A stretch of 64,000 bases of DNA from Acidocella sp. (lineage in GTDB: Bacteria; Pseudomonadota; Alphaproteobacteria; Acetobacterales; Acetobacteraceae): the NCBI GenBank assembly GCA_029077825.1, contig JAQNCT010000007.1, positions 1 through 64,000 on the forward strand. The letters run 5' to 3'. A model generated the notes under the pieces. That model searched no databases and was not told the DNA's origin. It saw only the letters and a list, made by a program, of their open reading frames with translations. Below are positions 1 through 9,034 of the stretch, in pieces (position 1 is the first letter of the stretch; each line of letters begins with the position of its first letter). Position numbers and translations under genes: made by a program.

Positions 1-1433
1 TGGCGAAGAAGCCCGCTGGAACTGACGACGGTATCGCAAAAGTTTTAGAGATGATTAAGGAGAACGGCGTCGAATACGTCGATCTTCGTTTTACCGACCC
101 AAAGGGCAAGTGGCAGCACACCGCCCAGCATATTTCAACCGTCGATGAAGACGCCCTTAAGGACGGCTTTATGTTTGACGGCTCTTCGATCGCTGGCTGG
201 AAAGCCATCAATGAATCTGACATGATTTTGCAGCCAGATGTTGAAACCGCGGTGATGGACCCGTTTGCGGCCAAGCCGAGCTTGATTTTGTTCTGCGATA
301 TTATCGAGCCTTCAACCGGCCAGGGCTATGCGCGTGACCCGCGCTCAACCGCCAAGAAGGTGGAAGCCTATTTGAAGTCCACCGGCATTGGTGACCAGAT
401 TGTGGTGGGCGCGGAAGCTGAGTTCTTCATTTTTGATAGCGTGAAGTTCGGCACCGGTGGCAATTTTGGCACCTACCAGGTGGATTCCATTGAGGGCCCA
501 GGCTCCTCAATGAAGGACTACCCGGAAGGCAACATGGGTCACCGCCCCACGGTAAAGGGTGGTTACTTCCCGGTACCGCCGGTGGATGGTGATTCTGATT
601 TGCGCGCCGAAATGCTCTCCGCAATGGGTGAGATGGGCTTGCCGATTGAGAAGCATCATCATGAGGTGGCGCAAAGCCAGCATGAGTTGGGCACCCGGTT
701 TGGTACGCTGACCAAGATGGCTGACCAGATGCAGATTTATAAATACTGCGTGCACAACGTAGCCCACAGCTACGGCAAGACCGCAACCTTCATGCCCAAG
801 CCAATTTATGGCGATAACGGCTCAGGCATGCATACCCACCAGTCAATCTGGAAGGCCGGCAAGCCGTTGTTTGCCGGTAATGGCTATGCTGACCTCTCCG
901 AGATGTGCCTGTATTTCATTGGCGGCATCATCAAACATGCCAAGTCGATCAACGCGTTTACCAACCCCTCGACCAACAGCTACAAGCGCTTGATCCCGGG
1001 TTTTGAGGCGCCGGTGTTGCTGGCATACTCGGCGCGTAACCGTTCGGCCTCCTGCCGGATTCCCTACACCACCAGCCCGAAGGCCAAGCGCGTTGAAGTG
1101 CGCTTCCCTGACCCGACCGCCAACCCGTATCTGGCATTCTCGGCCATTGCGATGGCGGGGCTGGATGGCATTAAAAACAAAATCCACCCGGGTGACCCGA
1201 TGGACAAGGATTTGTATGACTTGCCACCCGAGGAGCTGAAAGGCATTCCGACGGTTTGCGGCAGCTTGCGTGAGGCGTTGGTGAGCTTGGAAGCCAACCA
1301 TGAGTTCTTGCTTGCTGGCGATGTGTTTAGCAAGGAGCAGATTGAAAGCTATATCGAACTGAAGTGGAAGGATGTGTATCGTTTTGAACACACCCCGCAC
1401 CCGGTTGAGTTTGAGATGTATTACTCGGCGTAA
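1..1433 (+). CDS. glnA: Glutamine synthetase, type I (5' end one base outside window)
   Basis: Makes glutamine from glutamate, ammonia and ATP in the cytoplasm; central to nitrogen assimilation. The frame is open from base 3, and bases 1-2 are 'tg', so the true ATG probably begins one base before the window; this gives 477 residues starting [10 protein letters not shown], against about 470 for the family. An internal ATG at 51 would cut off conserved N-terminal sequence. Visible family motifs are [10 protein letters not shown], the metal/ATP-site block [23 protein letters not shown] and the NPYLAFSA region. [11 protein letters not shown] carries the adenylylation tyrosine (about Tyr-406), so control by GlnE is expected. 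A strong terminator follows. glnB, the usual upstream partner, would lie outside the window. Confidence 0.97.
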   Translation, partial: AKKPAGTDDGIAKVLEMIKENGVEYVDLRFTDPKGKWQHTAQHISTVDEDALKDGFMFDGSSIAGWKAINESDMILQPDVETAVMDPFAAKPSLILFCDIIEPSTGQGYARDPRSTAKKVEAYLKSTGIGDQIVVGAEAEFFIFDSVKFGTGGNFGTYQVDSIEGPGSSMKDYPEGNMGHRPTVKGGYFPVPPVDGDSDLRAEMLSAMGEMGLPIEKHHHEVAQSQHELGTRFGTLTKMADQMQIYKYCVHNVAHSYGKTATFMPKPIYGDNGSGMHTHQSIWKAGKPLFAGNGYADLSEMCLYFIGGIIKHAKSINAFTNPSTNSYKRLIPGFEAPVLLAYSARNRSASCRIPYTTSPKAKRVEVRFPDPTANPYLAFSAIAMAGLDGIKNKIHPGDPMDKDLYDLPPEELKGIPTVCGSLREALVSLEANHEFLLAGDVFSKEQIESYIELKWKDVYRFEHTPHPVEFEMYYSA

Positions 1434-1449
1434 AAACCGTAGTGACAGG

Positions 1450-1476
1450 AAAGGGGGCTTTAAGCCCCCTTTTTTG
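1450..1476 (+). terminator. Rho-independent terminator of glnA
   Basis: A G/C-rich stem (AAGGGGGCTT pairing with AAGCCCCCTT, almost no loop) is followed directly by a T-run, about 16 bases after the glnA stop codon. It separates glnA from the convergent glycosyltransferase gene. Confidence 0.9.
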
Positions 1477-1486
1477 TTGCAAGCCG

Positions 1487-2371
1487 TTAAATTACCGTAA
1501 CCGCCAGCTTCTGGAAATCGCGGTACCGTAAGCCGAAAGAATGGCCATTCATGGTTACGGTTTCAAATTTCGTGCTCCCGGCGAGGTGGATGATGCCGAT
1601 AATCTCATGCGGCGAGGTGGGGAGGATGAGTTTTTTGGCCCGCAAATCCACGCCGGGAAAGCATATATAGGTTTGCCAATTATCAATCGCCCGCAGTGGC
1701 CCGATATCAAAGCCCATTTTATAGATGAGCTTATGCAGAGGAATCTGATCAGAGAAATACACTTGCTGGCCTTGTGCATGCTTGTCCCGCAAGGCTTCTA
1801 ATTCCTGCTGCCATGGCGCCCAGATTGGTGATGTGGCGCGCATGGCAAATACGCCGGCATTCAGCATCGGCAAGTTCAGCGGCATGCTGGTGAGATCTTC
1901 GCCTTCGTTGCGGCGGTAAATGCTCAGCGTGCGTTTTGAGGGCGTTGGATAGTTGAGGTAATGCACGTCAAATTCGGGATGAATCGCGATATCATGGGCA
2001 CGGGCCTGGGCGATGATACGCGGCAGCGATTCGCTCCCCTGAAACCAGCAATCAGCATCGACCCAGACATAAATCTCGTAGCCAGGAAACATTTCCGGCA
2101 ATTTGGCCTTGGCGCCGCTGAAGGCCGCATAATATCCTAAGTTCTTGGAAAATTCTGGCGGTGCCCGCAGCGGAAGATAATGGCTGATGCGTCCGGAAAT
2201 TTCGTGCGGCGGCGTTTTGCGGCCAAAATTGATGAAGGCCACATCGCAGGCGCCCGGGTAGTTGGCATGAAAGGAGGCGATGCAATCCGCCGCCAGGTCA
2301 AAATGGCTTTCATCGCAGCCCGTAACCAGCAGAATATCAGGATTTTTTTGGGACAATGAGACGCTATCCAT
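1487..2371 (-). CDS. GT8-like glycosyltransferase (GT-A fold), acceptor unknown
   Basis: A 294-residue soluble protein with no signal peptide or membrane segment. It shows the pattern of retaining GT-A enzymes resembling GT8: a DxD metal/nucleotide-sugar motif in YVWVDADCWF (about residue 105), NAGVFAMR (about 171), SDQIPLHKLI (about 213), and a late IIHLAGSTKF resembling the HxxGxxKPW motif of GT8. The assignment comes from these motifs only; donor and acceptor are unknown. It lies 6 bases downstream of the P450 stop on the same strand, so the two are probably co-transcribed. The start is not certain: the AGCAGG just before the ATG is unusually close, and a TTG at codon 6 (2356) is the alternative. 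Confidence 0.7.
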   Translation of the reverse strand: MDSVSLSQKNPDILLVTGCDESHFDLAADCIASFHANYPGACDVAFINFGRKTPPHEISGRISHYLPLRAPPEFSKNLGYYAAFSGAKAKLPEMFPGYEIYVWVDADCWFQGSESLPRIIAQARAHDIAIHPEFDVHYLNYPTPSKRTLSIYRRNEGEDLTSMPLNLPMLNAGVFAMRATSPIWAPWQQELEALRDKHAQGQQVYFSDQIPLHKLIYKMGFDIGPLRAIDNWQTYICFPGVDLRAKKLILPTSPHEIIGIIHLAGSTKFETVTMNGHSFGLRYRDFQKLAVTVI

Positions 2372-2377
2372 CCTGCT

Positions 2378-3634
2378 TTAATGTTTACGCACTGCGTTGG
2401 CGGGAATCCGCACCTGCAAATTCACGTACCCTTTCACAAATGTTGAAAATACCCTTCGTGGTTCCTCAACAATTTCAATTCGCCCGAAGCGTTTCAAAAT
2501 TTCCTCCCAGCAGATTCGCAATTGCATATCCGCCAGGCGCTCGCCCAAGCAGCGGTGCAGACCAAAGCCAAACGACAAATGCCGGCGGGGTTTATTGCGG
2601 TCAATAATCAGCCGGTCGGCCTGCAAGATTGCCTCTTCATCGCGGTTGCCTGACACATACCACATCACCACCCTGTCGCCGGCGCGGATTTTCTTGCCCT
2701 CGAATTCAAAATCGCGCGTCGCGGTGCGGCGCATATGGGCAAGCGGGGTTTGCCAGCGGATGATCTCGGGCACCATGTTGGCAACCAAACCTGGGTCGGC
2801 CAGAAGTTTGCTGTATTCATTAGGGAATTTGTTCAGCGCATAGAGACCGCCCGTGATCGAATTACGGGTGGTATCATTGCCGCCGACGATCAGGAGCAGA
2901 ATATTGCCGAGATATTCCATCGGCGTTTGATGGCGCGTTGCCTCAGAATGTGCCATCATCGAAATAAGGTCGCCGCGGGGTGGGGCGTTCACCCGCTCGT
3001 TCCAGAGTTTTGTGAAATAACCAAGACACTCCAGAAGCTCACCGCGGCGCTCCTCCTCGTTATTGATAACGCCGCCACCAGGAACCGCGGTCGCCACATC
3101 GGACCAACGGGTTAGTTTACGCCGATCCTCCCAGGGAAAATCCAGCAGGGTGGCGAGTAGTTGGCTGGTCAGCTCGATGGAAACTTTGTCGGCCCAATCA
3201 AAGGATTCACCAATTGGTAGATGATCGAGGGCATTTTGGGCCCGTTTGCGGATCAAAATTTCCAGTTGCGCAAGGCTGGGTGCCCCAACAATGCCCTGCA
3301 CCGCTGCCCGTTGGGCATCATGGCGCGGTGGGTCCATGGCGATGAACATCGGCAGCACAAAATCCAGCGGCTGGTCGCGCAAGGTAATGCCACCGTATTT
3401 TACATCCGAGGAAAAAACCTCGTGGTTCGCCTCAATTTGCATGATGTGCTTGTATTTGGTGATCGACCAATAGGCGCCAAACATGCCTTCCTTGGCGTAA
3501 TGCACCGGGGCCTCGCGGCGCAAACGCTCAAAATACGGCCACATGGCGTCGTGCTGGAACAATATGGGCTGGGCCGGGTCAATCTCGCCCAACGCCAGGC
3601 TATACGGATCTTCGGCCAGATTGTCGCGGTCCAT
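2378..3634 (-). CDS. Cytochrome P450, CYP153-like (alkane/fatty-acid terminal hydroxylase type)
   Basis: 418 residues, the usual size of a soluble bacterial P450. The I-helix reads LLIVGGNDTTRNSITGG, the K-helix region PEIIRWQTPLAHMRR, the next block GDRVVMWYVSGNRDE, and the heme-binding loop FGFGLHRCLGERLADMQ with the cysteine thiolate ligand. GGNDTTRNS, IIRWQTPLA and MWY.SGNRDE are characteristic of CYP153, known for omega-hydroxylation of medium-chain alkanes and acids. No ferredoxin or ferredoxin reductase gene is nearby, although CYP153 enzymes need them, so electrons must come from elsewhere. The start is well placed behind GGGGGGAG. The neighbouring glycosyltransferase is probably in the same operon. 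The exact substrate cannot be read from sequence. Confidence 0.88.
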   Translation of the reverse strand: MDRDNLAEDPYSLALGEIDPAQPILFQHDAMWPYFERLRREAPVHYAKEGMFGAYWSITKYKHIMQIEANHEVFSSDVKYGGITLRDQPLDFVLPMFIAMDPPRHDAQRAAVQGIVGAPSLAQLEILIRKRAQNALDHLPIGESFDWADKVSIELTSQLLATLLDFPWEDRRKLTRWSDVATAVPGGGVINNEEERRGELLECLGYFTKLWNERVNAPPRGDLISMMAHSEATRHQTPMEYLGNILLLIVGGNDTTRNSITGGLYALNKFPNEYSKLLADPGLVANMVPEIIRWQTPLAHMRRTATRDFEFEGKKIRAGDRVVMWYVSGNRDEEAILQADRLIIDRNKPRRHLSFGFGLHRCLGERLADMQLRICWEEILKRFGRIEIVEEPRRVFSTFVKGYVNLQVRIPANAVRKH

Positions 3635-3715
3635 GGCGGCTCCCCCCAGCGTTATGATGCTACCGTTAAGGGAAGCAGTCCAGCACAGCAGCCGTGTTTC
3701 TCCAAGGCGGGCGTT

Positions 3716-4309
3716 TTATCCCAACCCGTTGATCACCGGTACACCGAACAGATAAGGGTGCAGGAAAATGAGTGCGGCGTAGATAACACTGCCCAGAACC
3801 ACGGCGCGCAGGTCGGCCTGGGTGAATTTTTTATGGCGGGGTGCGCCGTAATCGCCGCGTTTTTTCAAAGAAATTCGGTCCGCTACGGCCCAGGCCAGGA
3901 AGCTTGCGAACAGCACCACGCCGCCCAGATCACCATTGACCAGCAGATGCGCCAGCGCCCAGAATTTCACCGCCGTGATCATCGGGTGGCGCACAAGGCC
4001 ACGAATTTTGCTGGGATTTTTGCTGGTGTCGCGGCCCATGCTGAACAGGCAAATAATAGCCAGCCACATCAGCACGAAATTTACGTAATGCAGGAAGTAA
4101 GGCGGGTTCCAGACCATGATCAGCCCGGCATTGCGATAGCGAATGAAACCCCAGATGATGAGGCCCAGCCCGAGTAAGGACTTGGCCGTATAGGAGAGCT
4201 TGTAAGTGCGCGGCCCCACCCGGTCGATCACCCAGGCGCGCCAGCGGCGTGACATGGAGACACTATGGACGCCAAGAAACAGCAGCAGGCCGAGGATGAG
4301 GATGATCAT
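3716..4309 (-). CDS. NnrU family integral membrane protein
   Basis: 197 residues with about five to six hydrophobic segments (starting MIILILGLLLFLGVHS) and the family block KNPSKIRGLVRHPM, where an LVRHPM-type motif recalls the isoprenylcysteine methyltransferase-like membrane fold. NnrU was first named next to denitrification genes, but no nir or nor gene is seen here and its biochemical role is unclear. It may be the first gene read toward the P450, with 81 bases between them. Confidence 0.85.
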   Translation of the reverse strand: MIILILGLLLFLGVHSVSMSRRWRAWVIDRVGPRTYKLSYTAKSLLGLGLIIWGFIRYRNAGLIMVWNPPYFLHYVNFVLMWLAIICLFSMGRDTSKNPSKIRGLVRHPMITAVKFWALAHLLVNGDLGGVVLFASFLAWAVADRISLKKRGDYGAPRHKKFTQADLRAVVLGSVIYAALIFLHPYLFGVPVINGLG

Positions 4310-4371
4310 GCCAAAAGCTTACGCTGAACGACTGTGCAAAGAGAAGAGGCGAATTGACTTGTGATGAACAC

Positions 4372-4397
4372 GGTAGTGCGCTACCTCCATAATGGAG
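4372..4397. promoter_or_regulatory. Putative operator of the MazEF-type pair (two adjacent inverted repeats)
   Basis: Two inverted repeats share one base just before the antitoxin start: GGTAG-TGCG-CTACC (4372-4385) and CTCCAT-A-ATGGAG (4385-4397). The second includes the GGAG ribosome-binding site. TA operons usually repress themselves by antitoxin binding to such palindromes; that use here is an inference. A TTGACT at 4354-4359 could be a -35 element, but no convincing -10 was seen. Confidence 0.55.
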
Positions 4398-4403
4398 ATT
4401 GAC

Positions 4404-4631
4404 ATGCCCCGTCCCGCTGCCCGTGATGGTTTGAATAAGTTCCAGCGCTACCGTGAAACCCGCAAGAAGGCGGGGATGAAGTTGCTGCGTGTTTGGGTGC
4501 CTGATCCTCGTGCGCCGGGTTTTGTCGAGGAGGTAGCACGGCAAGCTAAGCTGCTGAGAGGGGCGCCGGAAGAACACGAAGCCCTTGATTACATTGAGGC
4601 AGTTGCAGATTGGAGCGATGACCAAGCGTGA
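4404..4631 (+). CDS. Type II antitoxin, MazE/DUF3018-like
   Basis: A 75-residue basic protein starting MPRPAARDGLNKFQRYRE. The RYRE.RK.AG...LRVWVPD pattern is typical of the antitoxin MazE (DUF3018) family paired with MazF/PemK toxins. An upstream in-frame ATG at 4392 exists, but 4404 is preferred because GGAG sits 6 bases before it. The stop overlaps the toxin start in GTGA, which couples the two genes. It is expected to bind and neutralise the downstream toxin and to repress the operon. Confidence 0.85.
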   Translation: MPRPAARDGLNKFQRYRETRKKAGMKLLRVWVPDPRAPGFVEEVARQAKLLRGAPEEHEALDYIEAVADWSDDQA

Positions 4632-4954
4632 AACGCGGCGATTTGGTAACTGTCGCGGTCAGTGGGGATTATGGCAAGCCACGGCCGGCTTTGGTGATCC
4701 AGTCTGATGCCATAGATGGCACTGAGAGCGTTCTGGTTTGCCTGCTCACAACAACGCTGCGCGATGCCCCTTTGCACCGCTTGCCGCTCACCGCTGGTGA
4801 AAAAACCGGGCTTCGCCAAGCCTCACAGGTGATGGTTGATAAAATTTTTGCTATTCGGCGCGATAAATGCGGTGCGGTGATAGGGCGGATTGACCAAGCC
4901 ACTATCCTGGCGCTCGACCGATTGTTAATGTTTGTGGTTGGGGTAGCTGACTGA
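4628..4954 (+). CDS. MazF/PemK-type mRNA interferase toxin
   Basis: A 108-residue protein with the MazF/PemK signature: an N-terminal RGDLV, the substrate-loop motif GKPRPALVIQSD (about residues 17-28), a central LT.T..D.P..R hydrophobic strand, and TGLRQASQVMVDKI (about 61-74). Family members are sequence-specific endoribonucleases that cleave mRNA when the antitoxin is lost. It starts at a GTG overlapping the antitoxin stop. Full length and intact. The pair borders an AT-rich segment, consistent with an accessory insertion. Confidence 0.9.
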   Translation: MKRGDLVTVAVSGDYGKPRPALVIQSDAIDGTESVLVCLLTTTLRDAPLHRLPLTAGEKTGLRQASQVMVDKIFAIRRDKCGAVIGRIDQATILALDRLLMFVVGVAD

Positions 4955-5167
4955 AAGTAAATCGATTGATATTTAAGTTATTATATTTCAGGTATTTGAG
5001 ATTGACCGATTTATGATTTTTGAAACTCTTGCAGAAGCTAACGTCCTGTTCGGAGTAATAGCGTATTAAATGAAGGACATTTCGGACCCAGTATTAGCGC
5101 TGCAGTTCATACCAAGGCATTATGCAAAAAAAGAATGCTATGGTAATGAAAAAAGGGGAGAGATGAA

Positions 5168-5641
5168 ATGAGAATAATTTTAACAGCGTTATGTCTTATT
5201 ATGTTGACCGGTTGTGTTAGCCAAGTAAACATAACTTATTATTGCGATCCCATAGGCGCTAAAATTGTTGAAGATAAGACTGGTCAGATTTATGATTGCC
5301 CAGTAACTCTATCTTACCAAGTAAGCCCGGCACAACAAAACGCCGGTTCTGTGACTGTAGATGGCTTGACAGCTATTTGGGTCAGCGGCGCAAAAACGTA
5401 TATTCCCTCAATAGTATCGTTGCTTGCAAATGGACCAAATCAAAGCCTTGTCTTCCAGAGAGATCCCAAAGCGCCAGGAGCCTACACAGATGCAGAATAC
5501 GCATTACAATTGAAATCATTGTCAGTAAGCCAAGGGATGTTAAACGTACAACAACAGCAACTTGAACAAACCAATCAGCAAAATTTGAATAATGCAGTCG
5601 CAAATTTAGCGCGTGCTTTGACTCAACATCATAACAATTGA
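5168..5641 (+). CDS. Small lipoprotein of unknown function, AT-rich
   Basis: 157 residues beginning MRIILTALCLIMLTGC: a type-II signal peptide with lipobox LTGC, so predicted to be lipid-anchored after Cys-16. The middle is probably beta-rich, and the C-terminus (about 115-150) is Gln/Asn-rich with coiled-coil character (VQQQQLEQTNQQN). No domain is recognised. GGGGAG is placed 7 bases before the ATG, supporting the start. Base composition is clearly lower in GC than both neighbours (35% and 42% in two 60-base stretches counted by hand), which suggests horizontal acquisition. It stands alone between the TA pair and the convergent argB. Confidence 0.75.
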   Translation: MRIILTALCLIMLTGCVSQVNITYYCDPIGAKIVEDKTGQIYDCPVTLSYQVSPAQQNAGSVTVDGLTAIWVSGAKTYIPSIVSLLANGPNQSLVFQRDPKAPGAYTDAEYALQLKSLSVSQGMLNVQQQQLEQTNQQNLNNAVANLARALTQHHNN

Positions 5642-5695
5642 TACATCGGCCGATGTGATTTAATTGCGGGCGCGTCAGTTTGATCATTCTACCTT

Positions 5696-6598
5696 TTACT
5701 TATGTATCAACGTCCCAATGCCGCCCTCGGTGAACAGTTCCAATAGCAGCGCGTGGGGCACGCGGCCATCAAGGATGGTGGCACCTTTTACCCCTTGCGT
5801 CACAGCTTCCAGGCAGGTCAGCACCTTGGGGATCATGCCACCGGAGATGGTGTCATCCTCGATCAATCGCTCAATATCAGCCAGCGATAAATCCGCCAGC
5901 AGGTTTTTACCCTTATCCAGCACGCCGGGCACATCAGTGAGCATGAGCAACCGGTTGGCGTTCAGCGCTCCGGCAATGGCGCCGGCGGCGGTGTCAGCGT
6001 TGATGTTATAGGTCTGGCCGTCTTCGCCAACACCTACCGGCGCGATCACCGGGATCAGCCCGGCACCGGTAAGGGCGTGGATCACCCGGGTGTCGATATG
6101 GGTGGGTTCGCCGACAAAGCCGAGGTCGAGCACGCTCTCGATGTTCGAGCCTGGGTCGCGCTTGGTGCGCGCTAGTTTTTTGGCGCGGATCAGCCCGCCG
6201 TCCTTACCTGAAATACCCACCGCCAGGGCACCGGCTTTGTTGATCAGGCTGGCGACTTGTTTGTTGACGGTGCCTGAGAGCACCATTTCCACCACTTCCA
6301 CCATCGCGGCATCGGTAATGCGCAGGCCGTCAATGAAGTGGGATTTAATTTCAAGGCGGGCCAGCATGGCGTTGATTTGCGGCCCACCACCATGCACAAT
6401 GACGGGGTTGATGCCAACCTGCTTGAGCAGCGCGATATCATTGCCAAATTGCGAGGCCAGATGGCCTTCTTCCATGGCGTGCCCGCCATATTTTACCACA
6501 ATGGTGGCACCGGCGTAGCGGCGCAAATAGGGCAGCACGCGGGCGACGATTTGCGCCTGTTCGGCGGCCTTTTCCATGGTGGCTTTATCCATGATCAA
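5696..6598 (-). CDS. argB: Acetylglutamate kinase
   Basis: Phosphorylates N-acetyl-L-glutamate, the second step of arginine synthesis. The 300 residues match the family length. Motifs are VVKYGGHAME (about residue 35), VHGGGPQINAML (about 69), the basic IRAKKLARTK loop, NINADTAAGAIA, and the C-terminal GGMIPKVLTCLEAV block. The start overlaps the engB stop in ATGA, making it the last gene of the rpmH-rnpA-yidD-yidC-engB-argB run. argH lies elsewhere in the window (about 29 kb). Confidence 0.97.
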   Translation of the reverse strand: MIMDKATMEKAAEQAQIVARVLPYLRRYAGATIVVKYGGHAMEEGHLASQFGNDIALLKQVGINPVIVHGGGPQINAMLARLEIKSHFIDGLRITDAAMVEVVEMVLSGTVNKQVASLINKAGALAVGISGKDGGLIRAKKLARTKRDPGSNIESVLDLGFVGEPTHIDTRVIHALTGAGLIPVIAPVGVGEDGQTYNINADTAAGAIAGALNANRLLMLTDVPGVLDKGKNLLADLSLADIERLIEDDTISGGMIPKVLTCLEAVTQGVKGATILDGRVPHALLLELFTEGGIGTLIHK

Positions 6599-7311
6599 TC
6601 CTTGATGAGAGCAGCGATGTTGGCGCGCAGTTCATTCATGCCAAAGCCGGTGTTGCTGCTGGTGGTGATAATATGGTGCATGGCCGCCGGGTGCTGGGCC
6701 GCCAGGGCGGTAATTTCAGCCTGTTTGCGGGCCAATGCGGCGGGTTTTACGGAATCGGCTTTGGTGAGCACGATCTGGTAAGCCACGGCGGATTGGTCGA
6801 GCAATTCCAGCACGGTTTCATCAGAGGTTTTCACCTCAATGCGGGCATCAAGCAGCAGCAGCACGCGGCGCAGATTTGGCCGGCCGCGCAAATAATCCAG
6901 CATCAGCCCCTGCCAGTCACGCTTGATCGCTTTGGGGGCTTCGGCATAGCCATAGCCTGGCATATCCACCAGCACCAAGGGTGCGGCTTCCATCTGGAAA
7001 AAGTTTAACTGCCGGGTGCGGCCTGGCTGGTGCGAGACGCGGGCCAGAGCATTGCGCCCGGTGAGAGCGTTCAGCAGCGAGGATTTGCCAACGTTCGAGC
7101 GCCCGGCAAACGCCACCTCAATCCCGCGGGGTTCGGGCAGATGCTCAAGCGCCTGGGCGGCGTAGAAAAACTCACAGGCACCGGCAAACAGCACCCGCCC
7201 GGATTCCAGCTGCTCGGCGCTGAAATCCGGCGGCGCGAAATAATGCTCTAGGTTTTCGCCAGCACCGTCTTCGTCGTCTTCGGGCCGGCTGCCCGGCGCA
7301 TGATCAGCCAT
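6595..7311 (-). CDS. engB: Ribosome biogenesis GTPase EngB/YsxC
   Basis: A Ras-like GTPase needed for assembly of the 50S subunit. Motifs: G1 AGRSNVGKSSLLNAL (about residue 69), G3 VDMPGYGYAEAPK, and G4 LTKADSVK. The 238 residues are longer than the usual ~200 because of an acidic N-terminal extension; with the ATG at 7311 the gene overlaps the yidC 3' end by 64 bases. No internal ATG precedes the conserved region, so this start was kept, but a shorter GTG start is possible. argB follows with a 4-base overlap. Confidence 0.93.
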   Translation of the reverse strand: MADHAPGSRPEDDEDGAGENLEHYFAPPDFSAEQLESGRVLFAGACEFFYAAQALEHLPEPRGIEVAFAGRSNVGKSSLLNALTGRNALARVSHQPGRTRQLNFFQMEAAPLVLVDMPGYGYAEAPKAIKRDWQGLMLDYLRGRPNLRRVLLLLDARIEVKTSDETVLELLDQSAVAYQIVLTKADSVKPAALARKQAEITALAAQHPAAMHHIITTSSNTGFGMNELRANIAALIKD

Positions 7312-9029
7312 TGTTGTCCTACTGAGAGAAGATTGTTCCAGGTCCAGTATAGCACCAAACCCGCTGGAAAACGCGCCAGCATGAAAGTGAAAATAATCGG
7401 CATGAACTGGAACATCCGCGCCTGCACCGGGTCAGGCGGGGCGGGGTTGAGTTTTTGTTGCAGGAACATGGTAAAGCCCATGATGATCGGCAGCGCGCCC
7501 AGGCCCAGATACGGCGAGAACACGGTGGGGTCGAACGGGATCAGGCCGAACAGGTTGAAAATATTGGTGGGGTCCGGGGCGGAGAGATCGTGGATCCAGC
7601 CATAGAACGGCGCCTGGCGCATTTCGATGGTGATGTAAATCACCTTATACAGCGCAAAGAATACCGGAATTTGCACCAGCATCGGCAAGCAACCCGAGGC
7701 CGGATTAATCTTCTCGGCCTTGTAGAGGGCCATGGTCTCCTGTTGGATTTTGGTGTTGTCGTCCTTATACATTTCCTTAAGCGCTTTGATCTTCGGCGCC
7801 GCCGCCTTCATTTTACCCATCGAACGGTAGGAATAGCTGGCGAGCGGGAAGAACAAGGCTTTCACGCCCACGGTGAACACCATGATGGCGAGGCCAAAAT
7901 TGCCGATCTGGCTGTTCAGCCAGTCCAGGCAAAAGAAAATCGGCTTGGTGATCAAATAGAGATGGCCGAAATCCACCGCATGATCGAAGCTTGGGATATG
8001 ATATTGGGCTTCATAGGCATCAAGAGTTTTAACCACCTTGGCGCCGGTGAAAAGCTGCATCGAATCCGCCGAGGTCGCACCCGGCGCAATGGTTTCAGGC
8101 GCGTTCGAGATAAAATCGGTCTGATAGGCATGGCCATCACCCAATGTGGTGGGCAAGTAACGCACCGCGCCATTTAAGTTAGTGTCCTGCGAGGGGATGA
8201 GCGCGGTCAGCCAATATTTATCGGTGATGCCAAGCCAGCCGCCATTGCTGGTCTCGGAATAGGCGGTGCCGTCCGCGCTATGGGTGCCGTCTGATTTGGT
8301 AGATTCATAGGAAATTTGCTTGAGCGTGCCGTTAATCACGCCAAGCGGGCCGTCATATAAAATGTAGCTTTTTTGCTCAATCGGCAGGTAATCACGCGCC
8401 ACCCGGCCCCAATCATAGAGTTTGATCGGCGCGTTGGTGTGGTTGATGACATGCTGGGTGACCGAAAACATGAATTTGTCATCGACACTCAACACCTGCT
8501 GAAAGATGACACCGGCGCCATTATCCCATGAGAGGGTGACCGGCGCGTCGGGGGTCAAGACATTGGCGGAGGCGCTCCATACCGTGCTGTCAGTCGGCAA
8601 GGCGATGTTGCTGCCAGCCGGGTTGGTCCAGCCAAATTGGGTGTAAAAAGGTGTTGTGCTGTTGCGGCGGCCAAGGATTTGCACCAAAGGCGAATTTTTG
8701 GCGGTGGTCTCGTGGTAGGCTTTTAACTGCACGTCATCCAGCACCGCGCCCGTGAGTGCCAGGCTGCCCTGGATATTGGGCGTGTCAATCGTCAGGCGGG
8801 GGCCGTTTGCTGCAGCAGTTACGGCGGCAGCGGCGCTGGCGTTGGCACCCCCACCCGTACCGGGTGCATTGGCAGCGTCCGCTGCGGGTGCATTGGCGGC
8901 ACCTGCCTGAATTTGGCTGGCTACCACGGCTGGCGGTGGGGCTGGGAAAAACTTCGTTTCAATGAATTGGAACGCGATGAGAATCACGGCCGATATCGCC
9001 AGCGCCATAAAAATCCGCTTTTGGTCCAT
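7248..9029 (-). CDS. yidC: Membrane protein insertase YidC
   Basis: Inserts and folds inner-membrane proteins, alone or with SecYEG. The 593 residues fit proteobacterial YidC: an N-terminal anchor (MDQKRIFMALAISAVILIAF), an Ala/Gly-rich linker (about 37-75), a large periplasmic P1 beta domain, then the conserved C-terminal membrane core beginning near LGLAIMVFTVGVKALFFPL and including NPASGCLPMLVQIPVFFALY and FPAGLVLYW. It sits between yidD and engB, the order expected for this locus. Confidence 0.97.
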   Translation of the reverse strand: MDQKRIFMALAISAVILIAFQFIETKFFPAPPPAVVASQIQAGAANAPAADAANAPGTGGGANASAAAAVTAAANGPRLTIDTPNIQGSLALTGAVLDDVQLKAYHETTAKNSPLVQILGRRNSTTPFYTQFGWTNPAGSNIALPTDSTVWSASANVLTPDAPVTLSWDNGAGVIFQQVLSVDDKFMFSVTQHVINHTNAPIKLYDWGRVARDYLPIEQKSYILYDGPLGVINGTLKQISYESTKSDGTHSADGTAYSETSNGGWLGITDKYWLTALIPSQDTNLNGAVRYLPTTLGDGHAYQTDFISNAPETIAPGATSADSMQLFTGAKVVKTLDAYEAQYHIPSFDHAVDFGHLYLITKPIFFCLDWLNSQIGNFGLAIMVFTVGVKALFFPLASYSYRSMGKMKAAAPKIKALKEMYKDDNTKIQQETMALYKAEKINPASGCLPMLVQIPVFFALYKVIYITIEMRQAPFYGWIHDLSAPDPTNIFNLFGLIPFDPTVFSPYLGLGALPIIMGFTMFLQQKLNPAPPDPVQARMFQFMPIIFTFMLARFPAGLVLYWTWNNLLSVGQQWLIMRRAAGPKTTKTVLAKT

Positions 9030-9034
9030 GGTAT

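Noticed and set aside
3221-4177. 318-codon open frame on the plus strand
   Set aside because: Antisense to the P450 and NnrU genes, both with diagnostic motifs; no ribosome-binding site or recognisable domain.
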